Shown here: piece by piece, positions 34,259 through 43,557 of the stretch
How positions within the stretch are numbered: the first letter of the stretch is position 1
Layout of the letters: each line of letters starts with the position of its first letter
From: Histomonas meleagridis
Taxonomy: Eukaryota > Parabasalia > Tritrichomonadida > Dientamoebidae
Reading direction: 5' to 3'
NCBI GenBank assembly: GCA_020186115.1
Contig: WSYJ01000166.1
Coordinates: 62,001-126,000, forward strand
DNA length: 64,000 nucleotides
Notes under the pieces: model-generated
What the model saw: the letters and a program-made list of their open reading frames with translations, nothing else
Told to the model about the DNA's origin: nothing
Databases searched by the model: none
Position numbers and translations under genes: made by a program

Positions 34259-35641
34259 TTATAAATAATTCTTTGGATCAAAAACACCAGGAAGATCGAA
34301 CTTTGTTGCAAATTCAATAACACGCTTTTTCAAATCTTTCACTTTCTCATCATTTGATGTAACTTTTTTGAATTCGTTTAACTTTTTGGTGGCTTTTTTA
34401 ATTCTTTTCGTATGCTGAATTCCTTCGATAATGAACTCGCCGACTTTTTCGAAATCCTTTTCGAGCAAGCCACGAGTTGTTAACGCCGGAGAACCAATCC
34501 TTAATCCTTTAGGCATTCCAGCGTTTTTATCGCCAGGAATCGTATTTTTATTTGTTGTTATGTTAGCGCAATCCAATAAATATTCCAATCTTGCGCCATC
34601 GATTTTATGTTTTCTTAGATCAAGAAGTGCTAAATGATTATCAGTACCTCCCGATACTAAATCAATTTTATTTTTCATTAAAAATAGTGAAAGCGCTTTC
34701 ATGTTTTTTAATGTTTGTTCTTGATATTTTTTAAATTCGGGTGTTAACGCTTCTTTAAGTGAAACAGCTATGGCAGCTATTTGATGCATATGTGGTCCGC
34801 CTTGAAGTCCAGGGAATACGGCCAAATTTATGGCTTTTTCATATTTTTTTTTATAAAAAATTAATGCGCCACGTACAGAGCGTAATGTTTTATGTGTTGT
34901 AGTTGTGACAATATCACAATGATCAAATGGTGATGGAATAATTCCAGCACTGACAAGTCCGCTAATATGTGCCATGTCTGCCATTAATATTGAACCAGTT
35001 GAATCCGCTGTTTTACGCATTAATGAGTAATCAATATTTCGTGGATATGCAGATGCACCAGCAATGATTAAATGTGGATTAAAAAGTTTTGCATTATGAT
35101 CAAGCTCATCATAATCTATAAGTTGTGTCTTTTGATTAACTATATATGGAAGTGATTGCCAAAATAAAGAGCTTGCTGAAACTGATCGATTCTTGTTTCG
35201 ATACCCATGTGTTAAATGACCTCCATCAGAAAGATTTAATCCCATAATTCGACCATTTGGTGGCACTAAAGCTGTATAAACAGCAAGATTTGCAGGTGAA
35301 CCAGAAAGAGCTTGAACATTAACACCCCATATGTTTGGATCAAGATGAAAAGCTTGAAGAGCTCTTTTTTGACATAATTGTTCAAGTTTATCAACAACTT
35401 GAGTTCCACCATAATAACGTGCTCCTGGATATCCTTCTGAGTATTTGTTATTAAAGTGTGAAGAAAGGGCGGAAAGAGAAGCATGTGATGCAAAGTTTTC
35501 TGATGCAATTAATTCAAGACTTTGAAATTGCCTTTTAATTTCTTCTTGATTAAGTTGGTATACTTCTGGATCAACTTCTTGAAGTAATTTATTACCTGTA
35601 AATAAGGTTCGTTTATTAATATTTTTGGTGATTACTAACAT
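34259..35641 (-). CDS. SHMT: Serine hydroxymethyltransferase, probably hydrogenosomal
   Basis: 460 residues, the normal eukaryotic SHMT length. It interconverts serine + tetrahydrofolate and glycine + methylene-THF using PLP. Visible motifs: SLELIASENF (41-50), YSEGYPGARYYGG (67-79), ADMAHISGL (221-229, PLP-contacting Asp222 and His225) and TTTTHKTLR with the Schiff-base Lys251. The usual GPRG after this is SVRG here. The leader MLVITKNINKRTLF (starting ML, basic, Arg near a cleavage-like site) resembles trichomonad hydrogenosomal presequences, where SHMT works with the glycine cleavage H/L proteins. It is head-to-head with the RRM gene (93 bp), sharing an ACGTACGTTAA element. Confidence 0.93.
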   Translation of the reverse strand: MLVITKNINKRTLFTGNKLLQEVDPEVYQLNQEEIKRQFQSLELIASENFASHASLSALSSHFNNKYSEGYPGARYYGGTQVVDKLEQLCQKRALQAFHLDPNIWGVNVQALSGSPANLAVYTALVPPNGRIMGLNLSDGGHLTHGYRNKNRSVSASSLFWQSLPYIVNQKTQLIDYDELDHNAKLFNPHLIIAGASAYPRNIDYSLMRKTADSTGSILMADMAHISGLVSAGIIPSPFDHCDIVTTTTHKTLRSVRGALIFYKKKYEKAINLAVFPGLQGGPHMHQIAAIAVSLKEALTPEFKKYQEQTLKNMKALSLFLMKNKIDLVSGGTDNHLALLDLRKHKIDGARLEYLLDCANITTNKNTIPGDKNAGMPKGLRIGSPALTTRGLLEKDFEKVGEFIIEGIQHTKRIKKATKKLNEFKKVTSNDEKVKDLKKRVIEFATKFDLPGVFDPKNYL

Positions 35642-35674
35642 TTTGATAAAATTAAAAAAATTTTAGATGATAAA

Positions 35675-35685
35675 ACGTACGTTAA
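35675..35685. promoter_or_regulatory. ACGNNCGTTAA motif, SHMT/RRM divergent promoter
   Basis: ACGTACGTTAA lies 34 bp from the SHMT ATG and 50 bp from the RRM ATG. The same pattern with two free central bases occurs upstream of several other genes here. The right half reversed reads TTAACG, compatible with a Myb-type site. Function is inferred. Confidence 0.5.
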
Positions 35686-35734
35686 GAGCACTTTTTCATT
35701 TCATTTTTATCCAAACAAACTCTGTCAAATCAAA

Positions 35735-36373
35735 ATGGAACAAACACAAGAACCCAATACAGAACCATCTGATATTTCAGCAAGTACACATAGCGATGGC
35801 TCGAATGAAAAACAAACACGGAATTTTGTGTGTAATTTTGGCCCAATTATTGGAAGCTTAGAAGAATATGATGAATTATTTAGAAGAGAAAAATTTGATA
35901 CATTTGTTGATTTATGTTTTATAGGAAAACATGGAAGCATTAAATTTCCATCACAAGCAGAAGCAGATTTGTTCATTGAACATTTCTCAAATTTTGAATT
36001 TAAAGGTCAACAGATGTGGGCAGAAAAGCCAAGAAGATTACAAAATGGTGTAAAGACATTGCATTTATCCGGTTTCACACCTGGCAACTTATCTGAACGA
36101 AGTATTTTTTTTGCTTTATCAGGGGCTGGTTTTATTCGCAGGATTTCAGGGAAAAGGGATTTTGCTTTTGTAGAGTTTGATACCCCTGAGGAAGCTCAAA
36201 ATGTTTTAAAACAATATCCAACAATTCAAATTGATGGAGATTTGATCAAATTATCATTTGCAAGAACAGAGCATAACCCCAAGTTAACAATCCCACTTAA
36301 AGAGTTGGTGCCTTTAGATCATCCGTTTTGGTACCAACTTCAAGAAATGCTTTACGAACAGACATTGCATTAA
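35735..36373 (+). CDS. RNA-binding protein with two RRM-like domains
   Basis: 212 residues. The first RRM fold (~30-105) has weak RNP motifs. The second (~110-180) starts KTLHLSGFTPGNLSE and has RNP1-like KRDFAFVEF and a closing LIKLSFAR, both typical. The C-terminal ~30 residues (HPFWYQLQEM) are outside the fold. The arrangement resembles PSF/NONO-like or generic dual-RRM mRNA-binding proteins, but no specific orthologue is assignable. Acts on RNA, probably nuclear or in mRNPs. The start is the first ATG, ~50 bp after the shared promoter motif. Confidence 0.75.
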   Translation: MEQTQEPNTEPSDISASTHSDGSNEKQTRNFVCNFGPIIGSLEEYDELFRREKFDTFVDLCFIGKHGSIKFPSQAEADLFIEHFSNFEFKGQQMWAEKPRRLQNGVKTLHLSGFTPGNLSERSIFFALSGAGFIRRISGKRDFAFVEFDTPEEAQNVLKQYPTIQIDGDLIKLSFARTEHNPKLTIPLKELVPLDHPFWYQLQEMLYEQTLH

Positions 36374-37439
36374 ACTTTTTGTATGTTACCCATTCGTTAT
36401 CTGATAGATAAATAAATAATTTTGTTTATAATTGTAATCATAAACGAATATTATTGAATTGAAAAATAAATGCAAATAATAGCAATGCACAAAAAATTGA
36501 GTTTTGATACCTCATCATGTTAATGTGCTCCATAACATTGGCATTATATTTATACATAAAAAAAAGATTGCAAAATATATTATAATGTTTGAGAAAATGA
36601 AATCAAAATGGAATTTAAACAAAACCAAATTGAAAAATTAACAAGAATACCTTACGCGTTTTGTTTCGCTTTGATTGTTTCGCAAATTAAAAGGAATTTT
36701 AAAACAAATTCATTTGTTGATTTTAAAAGAAACGTATGCGCTTATGTAATTTAAATTTAAATATTTGTAATAATGAATAATAAATAGACTTTTTAAAATT
36801 AAATAATAAATTAAAATAAATTTAATAATATAAACTTTGAAAAAAAAAAAAGAAAATATCAAAAACATGAGTGCACCCATCAAAACATAAACCAATAAAA
36901 ATCATCTTAAACATAAATATAAAAACACTAATGCAACATTATCATATGAAACGTTACATGGGATTGACAAAATGAAAAATGTCAAATTTCTTAATGAATA
37001 TCATTAGTTTGTTCACGAATTTCTTCGAATTTTTCATTGCCATTAAAGTATTTTTTTAATGAATAAGTTCTATAATAATTTTATGTGATATAATTTTCAT
37101 TCTTTTTGACAATCTTTTGTTGAATTTTTTCTTTAGGTTTTTCCTCTTTTTGTTCCTTTTGTTCTTTTTCTTCTTTAGGTTTATCTTGTTCAAATGCATC
37201 TGCAAATAAGGAATTTAAACGATGTTCAGAGACTATTAAAGTATCTGTTCATCGCATTAAACTCTTGCAAATCTTTATTCCACGAATGGGTCATAAAATA
37301 ACAAACATAATTAAAACGAATTATTTTCTTCATAATAATAATAAATCAAAACATTTATCAAATGAAATTTTCTTAAATCAAAATATTTATCAATTAATCA
37401 AAACTTATTATTAATTTGTGGTTTAAATATCATTTTTAT
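36374..37439. other. Gene-poor spacer with a Lys/Glu-rich reading-frame relic
   Basis: Mostly AT-rich spacer. On the minus strand, about 37255-37085, a frame reads LIVSEHRLNSLFADAFEQ and then a KPKEEKEQKEQKEE-type tail to a stop. Upstream it is closed by stop codons and no start is found. It looks like the 3' end of a dead gene. I do not recognise it. Confidence 0.35.
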
Positions 37440-38369
37440 TTATTTCATTTCCACGATCTGATTGTGCACTTCAATTGCGACGCCACTATTCACGAACTGC
37501 TTGAGTACGACGTCTCCAAACATTTCCTTTATTTTGTCATACGATAACTTCCTTCTCAGCATCTGACTGATCACTGAATGTTTAACATTATTTTGGTACA
37601 AGACTTTGTATTCTTTTGCGACGCACAAACACTTTATGATGTTTTTTAGCAATGTGTCAGTAATTGTAATTTTGTAATATTCTTCTTTCGGCCGATATAA
37701 TGGAACGAAGTTATTTACACTTTTTGCTTTTTGTGGGAAACTAATTTCATCGAAAATGTTTTGCATTAACTTTGGATCGCGTAAATTCGTAAGGATTTGT
37801 GATATTGGATAATAAACATGTTGAAAAGTGTTTTCAAGAAATAACAAACGGCCAATGCGCCCATTCCCATCATGATGAGGATGAATTCGTTCATATAATA
37901 AATAACAAATCATCGCGCAAATCTCTCGAGGTATGTTGGGATAAAATTCATTTCGATAAAACTTGTTAACTAATTGTTGAAGAGAATTTGGTTCAAGATC
38001 TGATGCTTTCATGCCAATATTATAGAATGAATATTCACGTTTGTTTTGCTTTTTAACTACACCAACAAAGCCTTCATATGAATCTGTTGATTCACGAAAA
38101 CATTTATGTTTGGGAAAGACAATTTGATATAAATCTTGAATGTTTGGTGGTTGTCCATTGAGATTTTGGAAATATTGTAAAACATTTTCAATACGTTCAG
38201 GTGGCATTTGATCTTTTTCGTTTTCGTTGGAACATGTTAGATAATAACGAAATTCTTTTGACAATTCATCTTTATCATTTATTTCATTTTCAGGAATAGA
38301 TCCAAGTATCGCAGCAGCCATATTTAGGTCCTCTTGCAAGATTATTTGGAAGGGAAACACTTCTTCCAT
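37440..38369 (-). CDS. Fic-domain protein (predicted AMPylase)
   Basis: 309 residues. The Fic motif HPHHDGNGRIGR (163-174) has the catalytic His163, acidic Asp167, GNGR and the second Arg. The usual Phe two residues after the His is His. Upstream, TCSNEN (45-50) fits the [S/T]xxxE[G/N] inhibitory-helix pattern of class II Fic proteins, which place a Glu in the active site. The ~60 C-terminal residues look like a winged helix, as in many bacterial Fic proteins. Fic enzymes transfer AMP (or other phosphates) to hydroxyl groups, and some reverse this. The bacterial-style architecture suggests lateral acquisition. No signal peptide or TM, so probably cytosolic. Confidence 0.87.
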   Translation of the reverse strand: MEEVFPFQIILQEDLNMAAAILGSIPENEINDKDELSKEFRYYLTCSNENEKDQMPPERIENVLQYFQNLNGQPPNIQDLYQIVFPKHKCFRESTDSYEGFVGVVKKQNKREYSFYNIGMKASDLEPNSLQQLVNKFYRNEFYPNIPREICAMICYLLYERIHPHHDGNGRIGRLLFLENTFQHVYYPISQILTNLRDPKLMQNIFDEISFPQKAKSVNNFVPLYRPKEEYYKITITDTLLKNIIKCLCVAKEYKVLYQNNVKHSVISQMLRRKLSYDKIKEMFGDVVLKQFVNSGVAIEVHNQIVEMK

Positions 38370-38729
38370 AATTTTATGGCCGGAGGCGAGTGAATTTCAC
38401 AACCGATTTTTTTTCTATTGAATTTAAATTAAACCGTTGATATCCTTTCAAACACTGGATTTTACGGTTCTGATAAAAATATGCCAGAAATTGAATGTGG
38501 CCAATAACTTTTTGCGTGTTTTTTTCGGTTTGATTTAAAATAGCTACTCTCCCACATCATCTGATTTCAATTATTCCCTCTCTAGTTCAAGAAGAATAGA
38601 AAGAGACTATATGTCTATGATGTACTGCTAAAAATATCATAAAGTGTTTTGAAAGAATATAAAGTTTTGCACTAAAATAATGTTTAAACATTCAGTGATC
38701 TCGGATGAATTCTGAAAAAAAAAAATTCA

Positions 38730-38801
38730 TTCCGATACGGGGAGTCGAACCCCGCTCCCGTGGATGAAAACCACATATCCTAACCGATGAACGATATCGG
38801 A
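38730..38801 (-). tRNA. tRNA-Glu (TTC anticodon)
   Basis: 72 nt including the discriminator. Acceptor arms TCCGATA/TATCGGA pair fully. The anticodon loop TTTTCAT sits between GTGG and CCAC, giving anticodon TTC. The T-arm GGGGTTCGACTCCCC is perfect. A run of T follows on the minus strand (38711-38725), a pol III terminator. No intron and no encoded CCA, as expected for a eukaryote. Confidence 0.95.
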
Positions 38802-38937
38802 ATACGAATTGTTTTTTTATAATTAATATAATTAGATTATTGAATATTAAAAAAAGGAAAATTTTAACGAAAATTCAAAACACATAATAAAAGCATTTTA
38901 TAAGAAACAATTATTTTATTAACAAATATAAATGTAT

Positions 38938-40245
38938 TCACCATCCCAATTCTCGAATTATAACTTCTGCTTTTTCAGAAATTAGGGGATCATCGGAATC
39001 TGCAAGATTATAAAGAATATCCGAATTTTCTATTTCATTTGCAATTTGTTGTGCATCAGCTTGTAGAAGAAGAATAGAAATAATATGTAAACAAGTTAAA
39101 GCACTTTTTGCATTTACTATTGACATTATGTCAGCTATATAATAACATATATGAATTTGTAGAAAATAATTTGTTATTTGCTGATTATTAAAAGACAAAA
39201 TTTCATCAATTAACTGACATACTTTAACCTTTCCCTTGAAGCTTCCATTGTTTAAACAATAAACAATTGAATCTGTTAATCCTGATTCTATCAATTGCTG
39301 AATTGAATGCTGATTTTTCCTGATGTACTCAACCAAGCAGATGATGGCTTGTGCTTGGATTGCGCAAATTCCAAACTTCATCAGTCCAATCAAATATGGA
39401 ATGTTGAAAATTGAAAAGCCAACAGAGTTTTTGAAAGACATCCTTATGAAAGAAAGTATTCGCGATTTCAAAACAATTGATTTTGTATTGATCAATATTT
39501 CATTAAATTTTTCAAGTAAATTATATTTAATTACAGGTATGCTCCACTTAAAGTATCGGCGAGTCATGTTTTCACAACACCAAATTGCTTCACCACAAAG
39601 GTTAATGTTTTGTGATTGAATTATTATGTCAACCATTTGACAAATAAAATCTGCAAACTCTGATGAGACTTCAATTCCCATACAGATATTTCCTATAATA
39701 AATAATGTTTTGTGTATGATCTTAAGATCTCCACATTGAATGAGAGAGCTTAAAATTTCTAAATTAAAAAATTGTGCTATAATTGAAGAGTGTTTAACAG
39801 ACATACCACTTAGTTTTGCAATTACATATAATGCAGTTCGAGTATAAGGAATGTTTTTTAAGTCAAGTAATTTTAAAATTTTTTCTGTTAACTTTGGTAA
39901 AAATTCTAATGGATACCTTTGCTTTGGTTGACAAAAAGCATTGGTAAAGCATGCTAAACCAAATATAGAAATATTTAGATTTGGGTTTGGAAACAAGGAA
40001 ATAAATAATGAAGATACATTTTCAATATCATGCAAATCTGTAATTGGATGTGCTTTACAAAATTCTGTTATAGTTTTTAATGTACATTGTGCCATTTGTA
40101 GATTCATTGGATTTGTTGAATTTATCATATCAATCATTTCATTTAATGATGCTGGTATATTACACATTTCTTTTTCGTCAAAGTCTGTTCTTGATCTGTA
40201 TATTTTTGTTTCTGTTTTATTGGAAGAATTAATGTTTTCATTCAT
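38938..40245 (-). CDS. ARM-repeat protein, importin-alpha-like
   Basis: 435 residues of tandem ~42-residue helical repeats with ARM signatures (NLCGEAIWCCENMTRR; AIQAQAIICLVEYIRKN; SALTCLHIISILLLQA). The C-terminal pattern IISEKAEVIIREL-like resembles the end of importin alpha. Importin alpha binds nuclear localisation signals and importin beta. Here the N-terminal basic IBB segment is weak (a few Lys/Arg around residue 15) and the Trp-Asn arrays that bind NLS peptides are mostly absent (one W pair at 'AIWCC'). It may be a divergent or non-canonical karyopherin alpha. Ends shortly before tRNA-Glu. Confidence 0.55.
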   Translation of the reverse strand: MNENINSSNKTETKIYRSRTDFDEKEMCNIPASLNEMIDMINSTNPMNLQMAQCTLKTITEFCKAHPITDLHDIENVSSLFISLFPNPNLNISIFGLACFTNAFCQPKQRYPLEFLPKLTEKILKLLDLKNIPYTRTALYVIAKLSGMSVKHSSIIAQFFNLEILSSLIQCGDLKIIHKTLFIIGNICMGIEVSSEFADFICQMVDIIIQSQNINLCGEAIWCCENMTRRYFKWSIPVIKYNLLEKFNEILINTKSIVLKSRILSFIRMSFKNSVGFSIFNIPYLIGLMKFGICAIQAQAIICLVEYIRKNQHSIQQLIESGLTDSIVYCLNNGSFKGKVKVCQLIDEILSFNNQQITNYFLQIHICYYIADIMSIVNAKSALTCLHIISILLLQADAQQIANEIENSDILYNLADSDDPLISEKAEVIIRELGW

Positions 40246-40260
40246 TATTTATATTTTAAA

Positions 40261-40284
40261 CGTACCCTTAAACGGACGAACGCT
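40261..40284. promoter_or_regulatory. CGTT-rich promoter element, ARM-repeat gene
   Basis: Within 40 bp upstream of the minus-strand ATG lie CGTACCCTTAAACGGACGAACG. Read on the minus strand this contains CGTCCGTTTAAG, close to the ACGNNCGTTAA pattern, followed by AAGGGTACG. Position and recurrence suggest a core promoter. Confidence 0.4.
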
Positions 40285-40368
40285 TCACCTCACAAATGCT
40301 TCTCAACATAAATGTCACACAACACGTCCAATACATTTATTAAATAATAATAATGTATATAAATATAT

Positions 40369-41553
40369 TTATTCAGTTTTTTCTTTTGTTTGCTCTTCAT
40401 ATTCGATTTCCTCTATAAACAAATGTCCATATTCCATCATAATTGCGTATGATGCATAGACAATTAAATCGAACACTTTATCGCATGACTCAATAGGAAT
40501 TTTCACATACATATGTACAAATATAAGTGACACAACAGTTAATGATGAAAAAGTATAATATTTATACCTTTGAATTTGTTTATTATTATTCAAGAAAAAT
40601 CCTTTTACAATTAAACAAATTAAAAAAATGAAAAAAACAAATAATATTTTCTTATGTATTTCATTAAAATTACGTGAATCAAATGGCGAATATTCTGCAA
40701 ATGTTTGTTTTGATTCGAAAATTGGTAATGAAAAATCATTTTTAAATATAACAATTAAAGATAAAATCGAAAAAATTAAAATAAAAATATAAAAAATTTT
40801 TGTTCTTCCAAAATAATTTAATAAATTAAGACAATAAAACATGAAATACACAATAAAAATATCTTTTATAAATAAAGTAATTAAATCAATTTTTGGTATA
40901 TGAATTAATGCATCAATAAAATATATCGGAAATGAATACAAAAAAGTAAAAAGTAAAAGAAAACCAGTAAGGTGTTGTTCAATCGTAAGTTTATAATTGT
41001 TTGATTTGTCGAAATACGCTTTAATAAGTGTGAAAAGAAACAAAGAAATTCCAATGCAGATTACATTATGAAAAAAATTAAAAACAGGATCAATCGTTTC
41101 CCACGTAAAATATCCACTATTGGAACAGTTGAGTTGGATGGTTGCGTTAAGAGAGTCATAACATATGATATTGTCTTGGAATAAAATTATTGGATTTGTT
41201 TCTTTAGTTTCAGGATTTGTTGTTAAGTTTATTATTGTAGTCGATTCTAAATCATAAACTTTTGTTTCATTTTGAAGTGAAGATATTTTGACATCAATTG
41301 CACTAACAATGTTATCGTAAAAAACGCATGAAAGACGAACTTTTTGTGATGCAAGTACAAGTGTATTTATTGCTGTAGTTATGGTGTTGTTCGATTGAGT
41401 TAAATTAAAATTTGAAGTTGTGACAATAATAGATGTCTTAAATAAATATGCAAGATATAACAAGAAAATAAATGCTACAAATGGAAGACTTCCAGCACCA
41501 CTTAAAGATTTTTTGAATGGAAGGTCAGCAACTAAAATTTGTTCTTTTTTCAC
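40369..41553 (-). CDS. Eight-TM protein, GOST/Wntless-TMEM181-like topology
   Basis: 394 residues. A cytoplasmic N-terminus is followed by TM1 (~22-40). A ~110-residue luminal domain with possible N-glycosylation sites comes next, then seven TM helices from ~165 to 375 and an acidic C-terminal tail (EEIEYEEQTKEKTE). One TM, a beta-type luminal domain and seven further TMs match the GOST class (Wntless, TMEM181, TMEM87, GPR107), which works in Golgi/endosome traffic. No diagnostic sequence motif was identified, so the family call rests on topology. Confidence 0.45.
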   Translation of the reverse strand: MKKEQILVADLPFKKSLSGAGSLPFVAFIFLLYLAYLFKTSIIVTTSNFNLTQSNNTITTAINTLVLASQKVRLSCVFYDNIVSAIDVKISSLQNETKVYDLESTTIINLTTNPETKETNPIILFQDNIICYDSLNATIQLNCSNSGYFTWETIDPVFNFFHNVICIGISLFLFTLIKAYFDKSNNYKLTIEQHLTGFLLLFTFLYSFPIYFIDALIHIPKIDLITLFIKDIFIVYFMFYCLNLLNYFGRTKIFYIFILIFSILSLIVIFKNDFSLPIFESKQTFAEYSPFDSRNFNEIHKKILFVFFIFLICLIVKGFFLNNNKQIQRYKYYTFSSLTVVSLIFVHMYVKIPIESCDKVFDLIVYASYAIMMEYGHLFIEEIEYEEQTKEKTE

Positions 41554-41619
41554 TTTGGGTTGGTGTTCACTTTTTATATAAACACATAACGTTCGGGATG
41601 TTAATTTTTAACTAAGTTT

Positions 41620-41790
41620 GTTCGGATCAATGCGGCTCGTCTCTGGGTGTTCGTCTTTACGGATATCTTTCTGAAGGGTCGCAATATCCATGATTTCTCG
41701 CAAGAGCGAACCAATGGTACCTGGTTGGCGACCGAGAATCCAACATTCTTAATATATACGAAAATTATTATTATTTTTTTTTTCCTTTCT
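41620..41790. other. GC-richer island with hairpin and T-run (possible ncRNA or gene relic)
   Basis: About 130 bp (41620-41750) are near 50% GC in a window that is otherwise very AT-rich. On the plus strand TCGC/GCGA (41698-41701 with 41728-41731) and AACCA/TGGTT (41709-41713 with 41722-41726) nest into a hairpin. A ten-T run follows at 41774-41783, as in a pol III transcript. On the minus strand a ~40-codon frame reads GTIGSLLREIMDIATLQKD and ends at TAA, with no start. Either a small RNA or a fragment of foreign or dead coding sequence. Confidence 0.3.
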
Positions 41791-42331
41791 GAGTGGATTA
41801 CTTTAAGGTCAAATATGTACTTCAGCCTACACCTACTTCTTTCTTTTTGGTGAAAGGTTTTCTACTTGTAAAAGAATTATTAATTTTCATGTTTCAATTC
41901 TTACACATTCGTTCTTTTAAATAGATAAAAGCATAATATGCTTGCTTTTGGCTTGCGCTTGTATAGAAATTTTTATCAATGGTTTTTGAATAAATAATTT
42001 ATCTTTTTCATGCTGATTACAAGCTAAGATTTTAAAAAAGGGACACGATTTTGTGCTGGTTAGATTATAATTTTTTTAAAAAAAAGTTTCTTACTAATTG
42101 CAATTAGTAAAATACGATAAACGCATACGCACAAAGATATTTTTAGTAATAAGCCGTATTTTCCAACAGTTATATTTTAATCGATAAATAAAGTAAGGAT
42201 GTTTTGTCTAAAACTGTTTTACAAACTTTTAATTTGCACACTGGAAGAAAAACTTTTTAAATACATTATTTCGATAAAGTATACAAAAAGTGGTCTATAA
42301 CTAAGATGTAAACAAAGCTAAATTTGAGTTT
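41791..42331. other. AT-rich spacer
   Basis: Roughly 540 bp between the island and the repeat-protein gene. No frame, RNA gene or repeat could be supported. Confidence 0.45.
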
Positions 42332-43528
42332 TTATATGAATTCGGATGGAACAAGAAGAGGATGGTCAACATCTGGATCTTCCACATTGCCATGAGTAGG
42401 TCTCCTGATTCTCTTGTATATCAAATAAGCGAAAATAGCGAGAAGAACAATGATTAAAATGATAACAACAGCCAAAACGCCGTTCTGTGCCTTCGTGTCG
42501 CCGCCTGACGATGAGCTTGCAGGCGACTGCGATGGCGTGGCTTCGGGCGATTCGGAAGTTGCCTCAGATATAGCCTCAGATGTGATATCTGACGTTTTTT
42601 CCGATTCCATTTCTTCTGATGATGCTTCAGAAGCTTTTTCTGATGAACTTTCTGCTCCTGTAGGCGCTTCTGATGATGCTCCTGTATGTGCTTCTGATGA
42701 ACTTTCTGCTCCTGTATGTGCTTCTGTTGAACTTTCTGCTCCTGTATGTGCTTCTGATGAACTTTCTGCTCCTGTATGTGCTTCTGTTGAACTTTCTGCT
42801 CCTGTATGTGCTTCTGATGAACTTTCTGCTCCTGTATGTGCTTCTGATGAACTTTCTGCTCCTGTATGTGCTTCTGATGAACTTTCTGCTCCTGTATGTG
42901 CTTCTGTTGAACTTTCTGCTCCTGTATGTGCTTCTGTTGAACTTTCTGCTCCTGTATGTGCTTCTGATGAACTTTCTGCTCCTGTATGTGCTTCTGTTGA
43001 ACTTTCTGCTCCTGTATGTGCTTCTGTTGAACTTTCTGCTCCTGTATGTGCTTCTGTTGAACTTTCTGCTCCTGTATGTGCTTCTGATGAACTTTCTGCT
43101 CCTGTATGTGCTTCTGTTGAACTTTCTGCTCCTGTATGTGCTTCTGATGAACTTTCTGCTCCTGTATGTGCTTCTGTTGAACTTTCTGCTCCTGTATGTG
43201 CTTCTGTTGAACTTTCTGCTCCTGTATGTGCTTCTGTTGAACTTTCTGCTCCTGTATGTGCTTCTGATGAACTTTCTGCTCCTGTATGTGCTTCTGTTGA
43301 ACTTTCTGCTCCTGTATGTGCTTCTGATGAACTTTCTGCTCCTGTATGTGCTTCTGTTGAACTTTCTGCTCCTGTATGTGCTTCTGATGAGGTTTCTAGA
43401 ATTTTAAATAATTTTATATTTGTAATTTTTTTGGATTCTTTTTTAAGCAAACTCTCTTCTATGCTTTTGCATGAGAGTTGCACCAAAGGTTTTGCCTTGA
43501 TTTTGAAAAAAAGTAAGATTAATAGCAT
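42332..43528 (-). CDS. Type-I surface protein with 10-residue Ser/Thr/Glu repeats
   Basis: 398 residues. Signal peptide MLLILLFFKIKAKPL; short unique region; then a long array of decapeptides SS(T/S)EAHTGAE, followed by a degenerate Ser/Glu region, a TM helix (AVVIILIIVLLAIFAYLIY, ~350-370), basic stop-transfer KRIRR and a short tail ending PLLVPSEFI. The acidic, Ser/Thr-rich repeats suggest a mucin-like, heavily O-glycosylated stalk on the cell surface. The sequence resembles no family I can name. The array gives three open frames on the opposite strand because the unit is 30 bp; those are not genes. An AGGGTGCCCC element lies ~30 bp upstream of the ATG. Confidence 0.8.
   Translation of the reverse strand: MLLILLFFKIKAKPLVQLSCKSIEESLLKKESKKITNIKLFKILETSSEAHTGAESSTEAHTGAESSSEAHTGAESSTEAHTGAESSSEAHTGAESSTEAHTGAESSTEAHTGAESSTEAHTGAESSSEAHTGAESSTEAHTGAESSSEAHTGAESSTEAHTGAESSTEAHTGAESSTEAHTGAESSSEAHTGAESSTEAHTGAESSTEAHTGAESSSEAHTGAESSSEAHTGAESSSEAHTGAESSTEAHTGAESSSEAHTGAESSTEAHTGAESSSEAHTGASSEAPTGAESSSEKASEASSEEMESEKTSDITSEAISEATSESPEATPSQSPASSSSGGDTKAQNGVLAVVIILIIVLLAIFAYLIYKRIRRPTHGNVEDPDVDHPLLVPSEFI
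42690..43379. repeat. 23 tandem 30-bp units inside the surface-protein gene
   Basis: Plus-strand unit GCTTCTGATGAACTTTCTGC followed by TCCTGTATGT. All 23 units have exactly 30 bp and differ at a single A/T position (GAT or GTT), which toggles Ser/Thr in the protein. From left to right the base is A T A T A A A T T A T T T A T A T T T A T A T. Partial, more diverged units flank both sides. Such uniformity, including at silent sites, means recent expansion or ongoing gene conversion. Confidence 0.95.
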
Positions 43529-43557
43529 TTTTTAGTTGGAATATATTTGAACTGCTA

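Noticed and set aside
42690..43379. CRISPR-like periodic repeat
   Set aside because: Units are contiguous without spacers and encode an in-frame protein repeat; the genome is eukaryotic.
42450..43535. Long open frames on the plus strand across the repeat gene
   Set aside because: They exist because a 30-bp stop-free unit keeps all frames open; no start context, leader or sensible composition (Leu-rich or Cys/Ser-rich decapeptides).
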